64,000 nucleotides of DNA from Paucidesulfovibrio longus DSM 6739 (GCF_000420485.1 NZ_ATVA01000012.1:434001-498000); one strand, 5' to 3'; positions 8,137 to 18,720 are shown, counted from the first letter of the stretch. A program made the numbers and translations. Notes: generated by a model not told the origin, from the letters alone.

Positions 8137-8795
8137 GCCTGGAAGCCATCATCAGCAGCACGACGAACACCACGACGGTCGCGGACGGCAGCAGCTCGAC
8201 CCTGGACTCGGACGCCTTTCTCCAGCTTCTGCTTACGGAGATCGAATACCAGGATCCGCTCGATCCCATGGACAACACCGAATACGTGGCGCAGCTCGCC
8301 CAGCTTTCCTCGCTGGAGCAGCTGACGAGCATCTCCTCCGGCATGGACGACGTGCTCGAAGCCGTCGGCCAGCAGACCTCGACCACGGCCCTGTTCTACC
8401 TCGGCGCCACGGTGGAGGCCGAGGGAGACAGCATCACCCTGGAGGACGGCGAGGCCGAGACCATGACCTTCATCCTCGCAGACGACGCCTCCTCGGTCAC
8501 GGCCAACGTCTACGGCTCGGACGGAAGCATCGTCAGCTCGGTCCTGCTCGGCGAGCTGGATTCCGGCTCCTACACCTTTGCCTGGGACGGAACGAACGCA
8601 GCGGGCGTCGTCGCGGACGACGGCGAGTACACCGTGGCCTTTTCCGCCGAGGACGAGGACGGCGCGAGCGTGGACGTGAGCACGACCATCAGCGGCGTGG
8701 TCAGCGGCGTGGAAACCACCTCTTCCGGCGTGGAGCTGACCCTTGCCGACGGCCGCACGGTGGCCCTTTCCGACATCACCAGTGTCTCGTTCTGA
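8133..8795 (+). CDS. flgD: Flagellar hook assembly (hook-capping) protein FlgD
   Basis: 220 aa. The N-terminal FlgD signature is 'DAFLQLLLTEIEYQDPLDPMDNTEYVAQLAQLSSLEQL'. A FlgD Ig-like domain (GSYTFAWDGTNAAGVVADDGEYTV) and a Tudor-like C-terminus follow. It scaffolds polymerisation of the hook protein encoded by the next gene. It overlaps the sigma gene by 4 nt. Confidence 0.95.
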   Translation: MSLEAIISSTTNTTTVADGSSSTLDSDAFLQLLLTEIEYQDPLDPMDNTEYVAQLAQLSSLEQLTSISSGMDDVLEAVGQQTSTTALFYLGATVEAEGDSITLEDGEAETMTFILADDASSVTANVYGSDGSIVSSVLLGELDSGSYTFAWDGTNAAGVVADDGEYTVAFSAEDEDGASVDVSTTISGVVSGVETTSSGVELTLADGRTVALSDITSVSF

Positions 8796-8821
8796 CCGGG
8801 ACGAATATCGAGGAGCACGAC

Positions 8822-10375
8822 ATGAGCATCACCGGTTCCATGTATGCTGGCGTGAGCGGTCTGGGCGCGCAGAGTCAGGCCGTTTCCGTCATTAGCAACA
8901 ACCTGGCCAACGCCAGCACCACGGGCTTCAAGTCCTCGTCCACGAATTTCGAGGACGTGTTCTACTCCAGCCTGTCCACGGGCGGCTCCACGGACCAGAT
9001 CGGTCACGGCGTGACCGTCTCCAGCGTGGACGTGAACTTCGAGCAGGGCTCCTACGAGGATTCCAGCTCGGTCACGGACATGGCCATCGACGGCGACGGC
9101 TTCTTCATCGTGGTCGATCCGGACACCGGGGACACCTACTACACCCGCGCGGGAGACTTCGAGCTCGACGAGAACGGCTACCTCTGCGACTCCAGCGGCA
9201 ACATCGTCCAGGGCTGGGTCGCGGACAGCGACGGCGACGCCACGGGCGTGCTCACGGACATCCAGATCCTGGAATCCCAGTCCGCGCCGAGCGCCACCAC
9301 GGAAATCTCCTTCCCGTCCATGAACATCGACTCGGACAGCGAGGACAATTGCGTGGCCTCCAACGCCTACACCGCGCTGTTCAACGCCTACGACGGCACG
9401 GCGGACACGCCCCTGGCCGAGTCGCTCTCCGCCTACGAGACCTCGATCACCGTCTACGACGAGAACGGCACGGCCCACGCCCTGACGCTGACCCTGGACG
9501 CGGCCGGAACCAACGACAGCGGGGAGCTGGTCTACGAATACACCCTGACCTGCGACCCGGACGAGGACCAGCGCGTGGTGGACGGCGTGGACGTGGGCGG
9601 CACCGAGGCCGCGGGCCTGCTCATGGCCGGAACGCTGACCTTCAGCACCGGCGGGCAGCTGACCTCCATGACCGCCTTCACCCTGGACGAGACCCTGACC
9701 AACGCGGCGGACCTGACGGACGAGTCCAACTGGGTGCTCGCGGGGTTCGGGGACAACGGCTACCCCCTGGCCCTGGCCAACTTCACGGGCGGGGAGGACC
9801 AGGAGATAGAGCTCAACCTGGGCCTTTCCAACGACCTGGCCAACACGGGCACGGGCTGGGACACCTCCGGCGGCATCGACTCCCTGGACGACATCACGGC
9901 CGCCACGGACGTTTCCGACCTGCCGGAGTTCAGCCAGATTTCGCGGGAATCCGGCGCCCTGACCAGCTACGATTCCAGCTCGGCCACCTACAGCGTGAGC
10001 CAGGACGGCTACGCAGCGGGCACGCTCCAGAACCTGATCATCGATGAGAACGGGGTCATCAGCGGCCTGTATTCCAACGGCCAGAGCGAGGAGCTTTACG
10101 TGGTCGCCCTGGCGGACTTCACCAACGAGAACGGCCTGTACTCCGAAGGCTCGAACCTCTGGTCCGCCACCACGGAGTCGGGCCAGGCGGTCATCGGCAC
10201 GGCGGGCAGCGCCGGGTTCGGCGAAATCGCCTCCAGCACCCTGGAAAGCTCCAACGTGGACACCGCCACGGAGATGACCAAGCTGATCATCGCCCAGTCC
10301 GTGTTCCAGGCCAACTCCAAGGTCATCACCACGGCGAACACCCTGCTCGAAACGGTCATCGGACTGAAGCGCTAG
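8822..10375 (+). CDS. flgE: Flagellar hook protein FlgE
   Basis: 517 aa from ATG 8822. The N-terminal rod/hook motif is MSITGSMYAGVSGLGAQSQ ... ISNNLANASTTGFKSS. The central D1/D2 domains and the C-terminal 'SSTLESSNVDTATEMTKLIIAQSVFQANSKVITTANTLL' are those of FlgE. The protein is very acidic (Asp, Glu, Ser and Thr rich). It lies 26 nt after flgD. Confidence 0.95.
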   Translation: MSITGSMYAGVSGLGAQSQAVSVISNNLANASTTGFKSSSTNFEDVFYSSLSTGGSTDQIGHGVTVSSVDVNFEQGSYEDSSSVTDMAIDGDGFFIVVDPDTGDTYYTRAGDFELDENGYLCDSSGNIVQGWVADSDGDATGVLTDIQILESQSAPSATTEISFPSMNIDSDSEDNCVASNAYTALFNAYDGTADTPLAESLSAYETSITVYDENGTAHALTLTLDAAGTNDSGELVYEYTLTCDPDEDQRVVDGVDVGGTEAAGLLMAGTLTFSTGGQLTSMTAFTLDETLTNAADLTDESNWVLAGFGDNGYPLALANFTGGEDQEIELNLGLSNDLANTGTGWDTSGGIDSLDDITAATDVSDLPEFSQISRESGALTSYDSSSATYSVSQDGYAAGTLQNLIIDENGVISGLYSNGQSEELYVVALADFTNENGLYSEGSNLWSATTESGQAVIGTAGSAGFGEIASSTLESSNVDTATEMTKLIIAQSVFQANSKVITTANTLLETVIGLKR

Positions 10376-10411
10376 CCCCAGGACAAAGCCGGGAAGGAGG
10401 AGGTCGCGGAC

Positions 10412-12424
10412 ATGCTCAACAACATCTACAACATCGGCGTCACGTCGCTGTCCAATGCGCAGGTCGGCGTCAGCAACGCCTCGAACAACATCGCCAACGC
10501 GGACACCGAAGGCTACGCGCGCACGCAGCTCGTCACCACCACCTCCTCGACCGTCACCATCAACGGGCTGGCCGCCGGCACGGGCGCGGACATCGTGGCC
10601 ATCCAGGCCCAGATCGACTCCTTCATAGAGGCCCAGTACCTGGACGCCTCCTCGGAATACGAAGCCTACACGGCCATCTACGAGCTGCTTTCCCAGGCCG
10701 AAAGCATCCTCAGCACGGACGAGGACAGCGGACTGGGCGCCTCGCTGGACGCGTTCTGGAGCGCCTGGAACGATCTCGCCGAGGATCCTTCCTCGGAGTC
10801 CGCCCGCGAGGCCCTGCTCGGCGTGTCCGAAACCCTGGTCTACGAATTGCGGTCCACATCCGAGGAACTGGACGAGCTGCAACGCGGCATCGAGGACGAG
10901 ATCGCGGCCCAGGTCGGCGAGGCCAACTCCCTGCTGGAGCAGATCGCCGAGCTGAACCTGGCCGTGGCCGCGGACCCCACGGACCTGGACGCGCTCTACG
11001 CGCGCAACCTGGCTGTCGAGAATCTGGCCGGGCTGATGGACATCACGGTTTCGGACGGCAGCAACGGCATGGTCGCCATCTACACCGCGGGAGGCACGCA
11101 GCTCCTGCAGGACGGCGAATGCAACGAGCTGGTCTATCTTTCCTCCTCCTCCACGGAGTCGCAGACGGACGCCTCCACCTGGGACGGCGAGATGAGCTTT
11201 TCCGGCGAATCCTCGGAAGAGATCCTCATGGAGTTCGTCAGCGGCGGCGCGGACGGCACGGCCCAGTTCAAGGTTTCCTACGACGGCGGCTCCACCTGGG
11301 AGACGGACGGGGACGGCAACGTGCTGCTCTACACGGCCTCGGCCACGGACCCCGCCGTGGTGGACGGCGTGGAGATCGTCTTTTCGGGCACGGGCGACCA
11401 CGCCGCGGGCGACCGCTACACCGCGACGGCCAAGTCCGGCCTCTACCTGACCCGGGACGGGGGCGACTCCTACAAGACCCTGACGCCCCTGACCGACTCC
11501 TCCGGCGAGAACAAGAGCGGGCGCATTTCCGGCGGCAGCCTCGCCGGGCTGTTCATCGCCCGCGACGACACCCTGGCCTCGCTTCAGGACGAGGTGGACG
11601 AGCTGGCCGAAGCCCTGATCTGGGAGGTCAACAAGCTGCATTCCCAGGGCGCGGGCCTGGAACACCAAAGCGCCCTCAGCGGCACCTGCGCCGCCGGGGA
11701 TTCCTCGGCGGTCCTTTCCGGGTCCGGCCTGGAATACGCGGAGAGAATCACGTCCGGGGAGCTGTCCCTGGTGAGCTACGACGCGGACGGCAACGTGCTC
11801 AGTCGGCAAGGCGTGACCATCGACCCGGACGCGGACACCCTGGACGACGTGGTCGCGGCGCTGAACGCCGCCTTCGGAGGGGAGCTGGCCTTCACCGTGG
11901 AATCGGACGGCACCGTGAGCATCCAGACCGGCACGGCGGATTCCTTCGAGATCGCCTCGGACGAGACGGGCCTCCTGGCCGCCCTCGGCCTGAACACCTA
12001 CTTCACCGGCTCGGACGCCGGGGACATCGCGCTGAACTCCGCCGTGGCGACGGACGCCTCCCACGTGAACTGCCAGGTGGCGGAAACCGACGGCACGGTC
12101 TCCTCGGGCAGCAACGACACGGCCACGGCCATTTCCGAGCTGGCCTCCGCCGAGGTCGAGGTGGGCGGAAACACGTCCACCCTGGGCGACCACCTCTCCG
12201 CGCTCATCTCCGGGGTCGGCTCCGCAGTGGCCTCGGCGGAGTTGAAGCAGACCTACGCGGAAACCTCATGGACCTATTACCAGGAGCAGAAGCAGTCCGT
12301 TTCCAGCGTGAACACGGACGAGGAGCTGATCAGCCTGACCAAGTACCAGCAGCAGTACGAGGCCGCCGCCCGGATCATCGAGGCCGCGAACAACATGTTC
12401 GAAATCATTCTGGATATGGGTTGA
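10412..12424 (+). CDS. flgK: Hook-filament junction protein FlgK (HAP1)
   Basis: 670 aa. The N-terminus 'SLSNAQVGVSNASNNIANADTEGYARTQ' and the C-terminus 'SVNTDEELISLTKYQQQYEAAARIIEAANNMFEIIL' are diagnostic. It forms the junction between hook and filament together with FlgL. The middle domain is larger than in enterobacterial FlgK (about 550 aa) and strongly acidic. It carries two short repeats of a Gly/Asp-rich beta motif (DGGSTWETDGDGN). Confidence 0.94.
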   Translation: MLNNIYNIGVTSLSNAQVGVSNASNNIANADTEGYARTQLVTTTSSTVTINGLAAGTGADIVAIQAQIDSFIEAQYLDASSEYEAYTAIYELLSQAESILSTDEDSGLGASLDAFWSAWNDLAEDPSSESAREALLGVSETLVYELRSTSEELDELQRGIEDEIAAQVGEANSLLEQIAELNLAVAADPTDLDALYARNLAVENLAGLMDITVSDGSNGMVAIYTAGGTQLLQDGECNELVYLSSSSTESQTDASTWDGEMSFSGESSEEILMEFVSGGADGTAQFKVSYDGGSTWETDGDGNVLLYTASATDPAVVDGVEIVFSGTGDHAAGDRYTATAKSGLYLTRDGGDSYKTLTPLTDSSGENKSGRISGGSLAGLFIARDDTLASLQDEVDELAEALIWEVNKLHSQGAGLEHQSALSGTCAAGDSSAVLSGSGLEYAERITSGELSLVSYDADGNVLSRQGVTIDPDADTLDDVVAALNAAFGGELAFTVESDGTVSIQTGTADSFEIASDETGLLAALGLNTYFTGSDAGDIALNSAVATDASHVNCQVAETDGTVSSGSNDTATAISELASAEVEVGGNTSTLGDHLSALISGVGSAVASAELKQTYAETSWTYYQEQKQSVSSVNTDEELISLTKYQQQYEAAARIIEAANNMFEIILDMG

Positions 12425-12440
12425 TCCCGGAGGGACCGCC

Positions 12441-13631
12441 ATGCGCATCAGCACCTCGCAGATATACGACATGTCCATCAGGAACCTGACCACGACCCTG
12501 TCCGACTATGTGGCCATGAACGAGAAGAACAGCTCGCTGCTGGAGGTCGCCAAGGCCTCGGACGATCCCTCGGCCATGGGCGACATCCTGGGGCTGCGGG
12601 GCGAGGCTTCGGCCATCCAGGGCTGGATCGACAACTGCGGCGCGGCCTCGGACCTGCTCAGCCTCGCGGACGAATCGCTCCAGTCCGCTTCCGAGGCGAT
12701 CACCTCCTGCCTGGAGCTGGCCGAGCAGGGCTCCACCGGAACATATTCCGCGGACCAGCTCGCCATGCTCGCCATCGAGGCGCGCGAAGCCCTGCAGAAC
12801 CTCCTGGAGGTGGCCAACGCCAAGCTCGGCAGCCAGGCCGCCTTTGCCGGCAACGACATCACCTCGGACGCCTACGAGCTGGGCCTCGGCCTGACCATGG
12901 TGGACGGCGCGGTGACCGCCTCCAACGCGGCCGTCATCACGGGCGGGACCGACGAGACCATCTGGGTCCAGTTCGACGAGTCCGGCGAGATCGGCACGGA
13001 CGAGCTGGACTACCGCTACTCCACGGACGGCGGGGAAACCTGGACCTCGGCCACCCTGGCCGCCGGGGACACCGCGCTCGATCTCGGCGGCGCGACCGTG
13101 TCCTTTGACCCGGGGAGCCAGGCAACGGCCGCGGACGGCGAGGGCGAAGGCGCGGGCTTCATGGTCCGCCCGGCCATGACCTACGTCGGGGCGGGCCGCA
13201 ACACCGAGCTGAACATCAGCGAGGGCACGGACGTGGCCATCACCACCGTGGGCAGCGACATTTTCGGCGGCCTCGATTCGTCCGGGGAAGCCTACGAAGA
13301 GCCCAATCTCTTCGAAACCCTCGGCGATCTCGTGGCCTACCTGGAAACGGGAAACCACGACGGCGTGGCCGAGTGCCTGGCGAGCCTGAAGGATTGCCAG
13401 GTTAATCTGGAGGACGGTCTGGCGGGGGTGGGCGCGCGCGAAACCCGCGTGAACTACACCGAGGAGAGCATGACCATCCTTTCGGAGCTGGTCACGGAAA
13501 CCAAGAGCGGCAAGGAGGACGCGGACGAGACCACGCTGCTCGTGGAATTGTCCCAGGCCCAGTACGTCTACAAGTCCGTGCTTTCCACGACCTCGGACCT
13601 CATCGGCCTGAGCTTGCTCGATTACATCTAG
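12441..13631 (+). CDS. flgL: Hook-filament junction protein FlgL (HAP3)
   Basis: 396 aa, starting 16 nt after flgK behind GGAGGG. The flagellin-like N-terminus is MRISTSQIYDMSIRNLTTTL ... KASDDPSAMGDILGLR. The C-terminus is LVELSQAQYVYKSVLSTTSDLIGLSLLDYI. The middle contains the same 'YSTDGGETWTSATLAAGD' beta motif seen in FlgK, which suggests the two share a domain. It is a structural part of the hook-filament junction. Confidence 0.93.
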   Translation: MRISTSQIYDMSIRNLTTTLSDYVAMNEKNSSLLEVAKASDDPSAMGDILGLRGEASAIQGWIDNCGAASDLLSLADESLQSASEAITSCLELAEQGSTGTYSADQLAMLAIEAREALQNLLEVANAKLGSQAAFAGNDITSDAYELGLGLTMVDGAVTASNAAVITGGTDETIWVQFDESGEIGTDELDYRYSTDGGETWTSATLAAGDTALDLGGATVSFDPGSQATAADGEGEGAGFMVRPAMTYVGAGRNTELNISEGTDVAITTVGSDIFGGLDSSGEAYEEPNLFETLGDLVAYLETGNHDGVAECLASLKDCQVNLEDGLAGVGARETRVNYTEESMTILSELVTETKSGKEDADETTLLVELSQAQYVYKSVLSTTSDLIGLSLLDYI

Positions 13632-13640
13632 GGGAGCGAG

Positions 13641-15353
13641 ATGACGTATATTTCCACGACATCCAGCGAAGTCACCACCTACGAATCCGTTTCCGGGGAC
13701 ATCTCCTTCGACGGCCTGGGCAACGGCACGGACTTTTCGGAGATCATCGACGCCACCATCGACGCGGAGAGCTATCTTCTCGAGGAGTACCAGACCCAGC
13801 TGGAGGAGCAGGAATACATCGTGGACATGCTCGACCAGCTGTCGGACGAGTTCGACGCGCTGGAGGAGATCCTCGCCGACTTCGACACCGTGGCGGAGTT
13901 CCTGGAATTCAGCGTGGCCAGCACGGACGATGCGGTTGCCGCCGTGGCCGATACGGGCGCCGTGCCCTCTTCGGGAACGCACACCCTGGAGGTGGGCCAG
14001 CTCGCGGAGAACGACATCTGGATCAACACGGCCACCGCCTTCGAGAATTCGGATGATGTCGTCGCCGCCGAGGACACCACGCTGACGCTCTCCTACGCCG
14101 GGGTGGAGGTCGGGGTGGACGTGCTTTCGGGCACCACGGCCGAGGAACTGGCGGACTTGGTCAGCGCGGCCTTCGACGGCAAGATCGAGGCCAGCCTGCT
14201 CAACAACGGCAGCGCGTACCTGCTGACCTTCAGCGGCGTGGACACGGGCGCGGACAACGTCATTTCCATCGTGGACACCGGCAGCCTGAGCTTCTCGGCG
14301 GACGGCTTCGAAAACACCCAGGCCGCTTGCGACGCCTGGCTCAAGGTGGACGGCTACCCCTCGGACGCGGACGAATGGATCACCCGTTCCGGCAACGAGA
14401 TCGAGGATCTGATCACGGGGCTCGACCTGACGCTGACCGACGTCACGGACGGCGCGGCGCGGCTCACCGTGGGGTACGACACGGACGCCATGACCGAGAA
14501 GGTCGAAACCTTCGTGGAGTCGGTCAACCAGATCATCCTGGACATTCAGACCGTGACGGGCCGCGTGACCACCTACGTGGAAAACGACGCCGGCGAGGAA
14601 GAAGAGGCTCCGGCCGTCAAGAGCTACGCCCTGGACATTATCTACGCGGAGCTGAAGAGCATCCTTTCCGGCTCGGCGTCCGGCTCCACGGACGGCGACA
14701 CCTATTCCGTGCTCTCCCAGATAGGCATAAGCACGGACGCGGACGAGGATTCGGAGACCTTCGGCCAACTGCTGCTGGACGAGGACGAACTGGCCGAGGC
14801 CCTGGACGCGGATCCCAGGTCCGTGGCCGAGCTGTTCGCCTCCACGGACGAGGCGGTCTGCGAGGACGGGCAGGTCTCCTATGTTTCCATGATCGAAGGG
14901 ATCACGGAAACCGGGGACCACGACATCTCCTATGTGGTCGAGGGCGGGGTGCTGGTTTCCGCCACCATCGACGGCGAGGACGCGCTCATCGACGGCTGGA
15001 ACATCGAAGGCGCGTCCGGCACGGACGCCCAGGGCCTGCTGGTGAGCGTGCTGGACCAGGCGGAAGGCGCGCACGACTCCTCTCTGAGCATCAAGCAGGG
15101 CAAGGTCGTGGAGCTCATGGAGGCGCTGGAAAAGTGGACCGACTCCGATTCCGGCACGCTGACCATCCTGATGAACTACTGCGACGAGAACATCGATTCC
15201 CTCGAAGACCAGATCGACAACGAGGAGGTGCGCCTGAGCACCCTGGAAACGAGTCTGAACCGCCGGTACTCGAACCTGGATTCGGTGCTGGCCGAATATG
15301 AGGCCCTTTCCGACACCCTGGATTCGCTGATTTCGAAACTGGACAGCGATTAG
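13641..15353 (+). CDS. fliD: Flagellar filament cap protein FliD (HAP2)
   Basis: 570 aa. The N-terminal FliD domain contains 'SFDGLGNGTDFSEIIDATIDAESYLLEEYQTQLEE'. Central hook-IN/D2-D3 regions follow, and the C-terminal coiled coil is 'LEDQIDNEEVRLSTLETSLNRRYSNLDSVLAEYEALSDTLDSLISKL'. It caps the growing filament and folds flagellin. It is the last gene of the operon. The 114 nt after it contain an imperfect hairpin (CGCCCGTG ... CACGGGCG) but no clear T tract. Confidence 0.92.
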   Translation: MTYISTTSSEVTTYESVSGDISFDGLGNGTDFSEIIDATIDAESYLLEEYQTQLEEQEYIVDMLDQLSDEFDALEEILADFDTVAEFLEFSVASTDDAVAAVADTGAVPSSGTHTLEVGQLAENDIWINTATAFENSDDVVAAEDTTLTLSYAGVEVGVDVLSGTTAEELADLVSAAFDGKIEASLLNNGSAYLLTFSGVDTGADNVISIVDTGSLSFSADGFENTQAACDAWLKVDGYPSDADEWITRSGNEIEDLITGLDLTLTDVTDGAARLTVGYDTDAMTEKVETFVESVNQIILDIQTVTGRVTTYVENDAGEEEEAPAVKSYALDIIYAELKSILSGSASGSTDGDTYSVLSQIGISTDADEDSETFGQLLLDEDELAEALDADPRSVAELFASTDEAVCEDGQVSYVSMIEGITETGDHDISYVVEGGVLVSATIDGEDALIDGWNIEGASGTDAQGLLVSVLDQAEGAHDSSLSIKQGKVVELMEALEKWTDSDSGTLTILMNYCDENIDSLEDQIDNEEVRLSTLETSLNRRYSNLDSVLAEYEALSDTLDSLISKLDSD

Positions 15354-15467
15354 GCAGGAAATGCGGCCCGCAAAGGGACTTTGGACGCCCGTGCGGCTTG
15401 AGTTTTCCCCACGGGCGAAGTAGCGTGGACCGGACTTGTCCGTTCACCGCGTTCCGAGGGGGCCTGT

Positions 15468-16712
15468 TTGCCGTTTCTTCGCCGAATCCGCCGATTCGCC
15501 GTCTGCCTTGCGCTGCTTTCCGTTTCCGCGCTGGGCTTCGCGCTGCTTTTCGGCTGCGGGGAGGGCGGCGCGCCCCAGAACCCGGCGGCCCGGCCGCCGG
15601 GCGTGTCCGACTCCGAGATCGTGCTCGGCTCCTCCCTGGCGCTCACGGGGCACGCCGGATACCTCGGCACCCAGACCCTGCGCGGGGCGCAGGCCTACCT
15701 GCGCGGCGTCAACGAGCAGGGCGGCGTCTACGGAAGGCGCATCCGCGTCATCGCCAAGGACGACGCCTACGACCCGCCGCGCTGCCTCGCCAACACCCAG
15801 AAGTTCATCGTGGACGGCGACGTTTTCGCCCTGTTCTGCTACGTGGGCACGCCCACCACGGTCAAGGTTCTGCCCATGATCCGCGAAGCGGGCATCCCGC
15901 TGCTGGGCATGTTCACCGGGGCAAACGCCCTGCGGGAACCCTTCAACCGCTACGTCATCAACATCCGCGCCTCCTACTACGAGGAAACCGAGGCCGCCGT
16001 GCGCCATCTGGTTCACGAACTCGGAATGACGCGCATCGCGGTCTTCTACCAGTACGACGCCTACGGTTTCGACGGCCTGGTGGGCGCCGAGCTGGCCCTG
16101 AAGAACTTCGGCCTGGAGCCCGTTGCCCGCGGTTCCTACATCCGCGGCACCCAGGACGTGGAAGAGGGGCTGGAGCGCGTGCGCGATTCCGGAGCCCAGG
16201 CCGTGGTCATGGTCGGCACCTACGGCGCCTGCGCGCGGTTCATCCTGCGCGCCGGCGAGGAGGGCTTCGACCCGGTCTTCTACAACGTTTCCTTCGTCGG
16301 CGCCGAGGAACTGGCCCGGCGGCTCGGGCCGGACTCCCCCCGCCGGGTGATCATGTCCCAGGTGGTGCCCCCGGTGAGCGGAAACATCGCTCCGAACAGC
16401 GAGGCGCGCGTGGATTCGGAATACGTGGAGGCTCTGCGGCGCTGGTTTCCCGGCGAGCCGCCGAGCTTCGCCGGACTGGAGGGCTACCTCAACGCGCGCA
16501 TCCTGGTGGAGGGGCTGCTCCGGGCCGGGCCGAACCTGACCCGCGAGGGCTTCATCGACGCCATCGAGTCCATCCGGGACTTCCGGCTCGCTCCGGGGCT
16601 GGACTTCACCTTCGGGCCGCAGGACCACCAGGGCATGGATCAGGTCTATTTCACCCGGCTGGTGAACGGCCGCTTCGAACTGTTCACCGACTGGTCCTTC
16701 CTGCGGCGCTAG
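15468..16712 (+). CDS. Branched-chain-amino-acid-type periplasmic binding lipoprotein
   Basis: 414 aa from a TTG start behind GAGGGGG. The lipobox LLFGCGE indicates a lipoprotein. The fold is that of type-1 periplasmic binding proteins (LivJ-like): SEIVLGSSLALTGHAGYLG ... GVYGRRIRVIAKDDAYDP. No ABC permease or ATPase is nearby. A kinase and a regulator follow at once (10 nt), so it is more likely the ligand-sensing part of a signalling unit than a transporter component. The role is inference. Confidence 0.85.
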   Translation: MPFLRRIRRFAVCLALLSVSALGFALLFGCGEGGAPQNPAARPPGVSDSEIVLGSSLALTGHAGYLGTQTLRGAQAYLRGVNEQGGVYGRRIRVIAKDDAYDPPRCLANTQKFIVDGDVFALFCYVGTPTTVKVLPMIREAGIPLLGMFTGANALREPFNRYVINIRASYYEETEAAVRHLVHELGMTRIAVFYQYDAYGFDGLVGAELALKNFGLEPVARGSYIRGTQDVEEGLERVRDSGAQAVVMVGTYGACARFILRAGEEGFDPVFYNVSFVGAEELARRLGPDSPRRVIMSQVVPPVSGNIAPNSEARVDSEYVEALRRWFPGEPPSFAGLEGYLNARILVEGLLRAGPNLTREGFIDAIESIRDFRLAPGLDFTFGPQDHQGMDQVYFTRLVNGRFELFTDWSFLRR

Positions 16713-16722
16713 GGGAAAAGGC

Positions 16723-18720
16723 ATGGACGTGCAAAAGCGCATCGGAACGGCCTTCGCCCGGCTCAGCCTTCGCAACAAGCTGCTCTTTTCCATGCTCGTG
16801 GCCGTGCTCTTCATCAGCGTGACCATCGCCTTCGTGGCCCGCTGGATTCTCGTCTCCTCCCTGACGGGCGAGCTGGAGATGCGCGGCAGCGCCATCGCCC
16901 ATTCCGTGGCCGAGCGCGGGGCCAGCCATATCCTGGACAACAACATCCCGCCGCTGCTCAGCCTCATCTTCGACGAGGTCAGGCTGCACGAGCGCCGCGA
17001 CCTGATCTCCTACATCTTCATCGAGGACCAGCAGGGCGAGGTGCTGGCGCACACGCTGACCCGGCCCCTGCCCGAAACCCTGCGCGGCAACCCCCTGCCC
17101 CCCGGAGCCGAGGAGAGCACCAAGCTCATGGAGGACGGGGACCGCTCCATCTACGACATCGCCGTGCCCATCAACGAGGGCCTCTACCGCATCGGGGCCG
17201 TGCACGTGGGCCTGAACAAGGACCACATCGACAGCCTCGTGGCCAAGCTGCGCCTGACCTTCCTGGGCTTCATCTCCGGCGTCATCGTGATCACGCTCTT
17301 TCTCAGCGGCTATCTGACCCGGCACATCGCCCAGCCCGTGACCCGGCTGACCCGGCTGGCGGACGAGATCAGCCAGGGGAATTTCGACGTGCCCCTGGCC
17401 GTGGACGGCGAATCGGACTGGGACAACCGCTCCTGCCCGGCCTTCAAGAACACGGACCTGCCCTGCTGGCACCTGGACCAGTCCACCCTGGGCGACGACG
17501 GCACGCTGCGCCGCTGCGCCCACTGCGCCTTCTACCACGAGGTCGAGGGCGACGAGCTGGTGCAGCTCGGCAATTCCTTCCGGAACATGGTCTGGAGCAT
17601 CCGGCTCTACCGCCACCGCCTGCGCGAGTCCGAGGAGAAATACCGCTCCCTGTTCGACAGCGGGCCGGATCCCATTTTCGTGGTCGAGCTGGCCAGCGGG
17701 GAAATCCGCGACGCCAACCCGCGCGCCGAGGAGCTTTACGGCTACGAGCGCGGCGATCTGGTGGGCCGGTCCTTCGTGCTCCTCGGCCCGGAACACAACG
17801 CCGAATGCCTGCAACGCTTCCGCGACGAGTGCGAAACGGGCTGCGTCTACTATCCCAAGCTGATCCACTACCGCCGCGACAACGAGCCCTTTTTCGTGAA
17901 CATGCACGCCTGCCCCATTTCCTATCGCGGCAGGTCGGCCATCATCGTGGCGGCCGCGGACATCACCGAAATGATCGAGAAGGACGCCCAGCTGATCCAG
18001 GCCGCCAAGATGAAGACCCTGGGCGAGATGAGCGCGGGCGTGGCCCACGAGCTGAACCAGCCCCTGAACGCCATCAAGATGGGCAGCGAATATCTGGCCC
18101 TGGAGGGCGAAGGGCTGGCGATCGGGGACGGGCAGCGGCGCGAGGTGCTCGCGGAGATCAGCACCCAGGTGGACCGCGCCTCGGAGATCATCAACACCCT
18201 GCGCGCCTTCGGCCGCAAGTCCGACCTGATTACGGAAAAAGTCGATCTGAACGCTCCGGTGCGGGCCGTGCTTTCCATGATCCGGCGGCAGTTCGAGCTG
18301 GAGAACATCCGTTTCGATCTGGAGCTGACGGACGGGCTGTCCCCGTTCCTCGGCCACAGCAACCGGCTCCAGCAGGTCTTTTTCAACCTCTTCACCAACG
18401 CGCGCGACGCCATCGACGCCTACGAGCCGGAAAACGGGGAAAACCCCAGGCGCATCAGCATCCGCACCGGCATGACCGAGGGCCGGGCCTGGGCCGAGGT
18501 CGGCGACACGGGCGGCGGCATCCCGGAGAACGTCCGGGCCAAGATTTTCGAACCCTTCTTCACCACCAAGGAAACCGGCCAGGGCATGGGGCTCGGCCTG
18601 GCCATCAGCTACGGAATCGTAAAAGACTATGGCGGGGAAATCCGCATTCAGAGCGGACCGGGCCAGGGCACGGTCTTCCGCCTGGAATTTCCCGTCGCCG
18701 CCCCAGGGGGGAGCGCATGA
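16723..18720 (+). CDS. Sensor histidine kinase with HAMP, Cys-rich insert and PAS domain
   Basis: 665 aa. An N-terminal helix and a second helix near residue 185 bracket a periplasmic region. HAMP follows, then an insert with Cys238, Cys248, Cys265 and Cys268 (CPAF...PCW...CAHC). A PAS domain ([21 protein letters not shown]) comes next, then HisKA with His442 in [11 protein letters not shown]. The ATPase domain has N-, G1- and G2-type boxes ([29 protein letters not shown]). The Cys pattern resembles a putative metal- or Fe-S-binding 'two-CW' motif and could give redox sensing. It overlaps the next gene by ATGA. Confidence 0.9.
   Translation: MDVQKRIGTAFARLSLRNKLLFSMLVAVLFISVTIAFVARWILVSSLTGELEMRGSAIAHSVAERGASHILDNNIPPLLSLIFDEVRLHERRDLISYIFIEDQQGEVLAHTLTRPLPETLRGNPLPPGAEESTKLMEDGDRSIYDIAVPINEGLYRIGAVHVGLNKDHIDSLVAKLRLTFLGFISGVIVITLFLSGYLTRHIAQPVTRLTRLADEISQGNFDVPLAVDGESDWDNRSCPAFKNTDLPCWHLDQSTLGDDGTLRRCAHCAFYHEVEGDELVQLGNSFRNMVWSIRLYRHRLRESEEKYRSLFDSGPDPIFVVELASGEIRDANPRAEELYGYERGDLVGRSFVLLGPEHNAECLQRFRDECETGCVYYPKLIHYRRDNEPFFVNMHACPISYRGRSAIIVAAADITEMIEKDAQLIQAAKMKTLGEMSAGVAHELNQPLNAIKMGSEYLALEGEGLAIGDGQRREVLAEISTQVDRASEIINTLRAFGRKSDLITEKVDLNAPVRAVLSMIRRQFELENIRFDLELTDGLSPFLGHSNRLQQVFFNLFTNARDAIDAYEPENGENPRRISIRTGMTEGRAWAEVGDTGGGIPENVRAKIFEPFFTTKETGQGMGLGLAISYGIVKDYGGEIRIQSGPGQGTVFRLEFPVAAPGGSA

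Noticed and set aside
8570-12193. A 1207-codon open frame on the minus strand opposite flgE and flgK
   Set aside because: It is an antisense shadow of flgD, flgE and flgK with no recognisable domain.
15387-15418. Imperfect hairpin after fliD as a terminator
   Set aside because: The 8-bp arms are far apart and no T run follows, so it is not called as a terminator.
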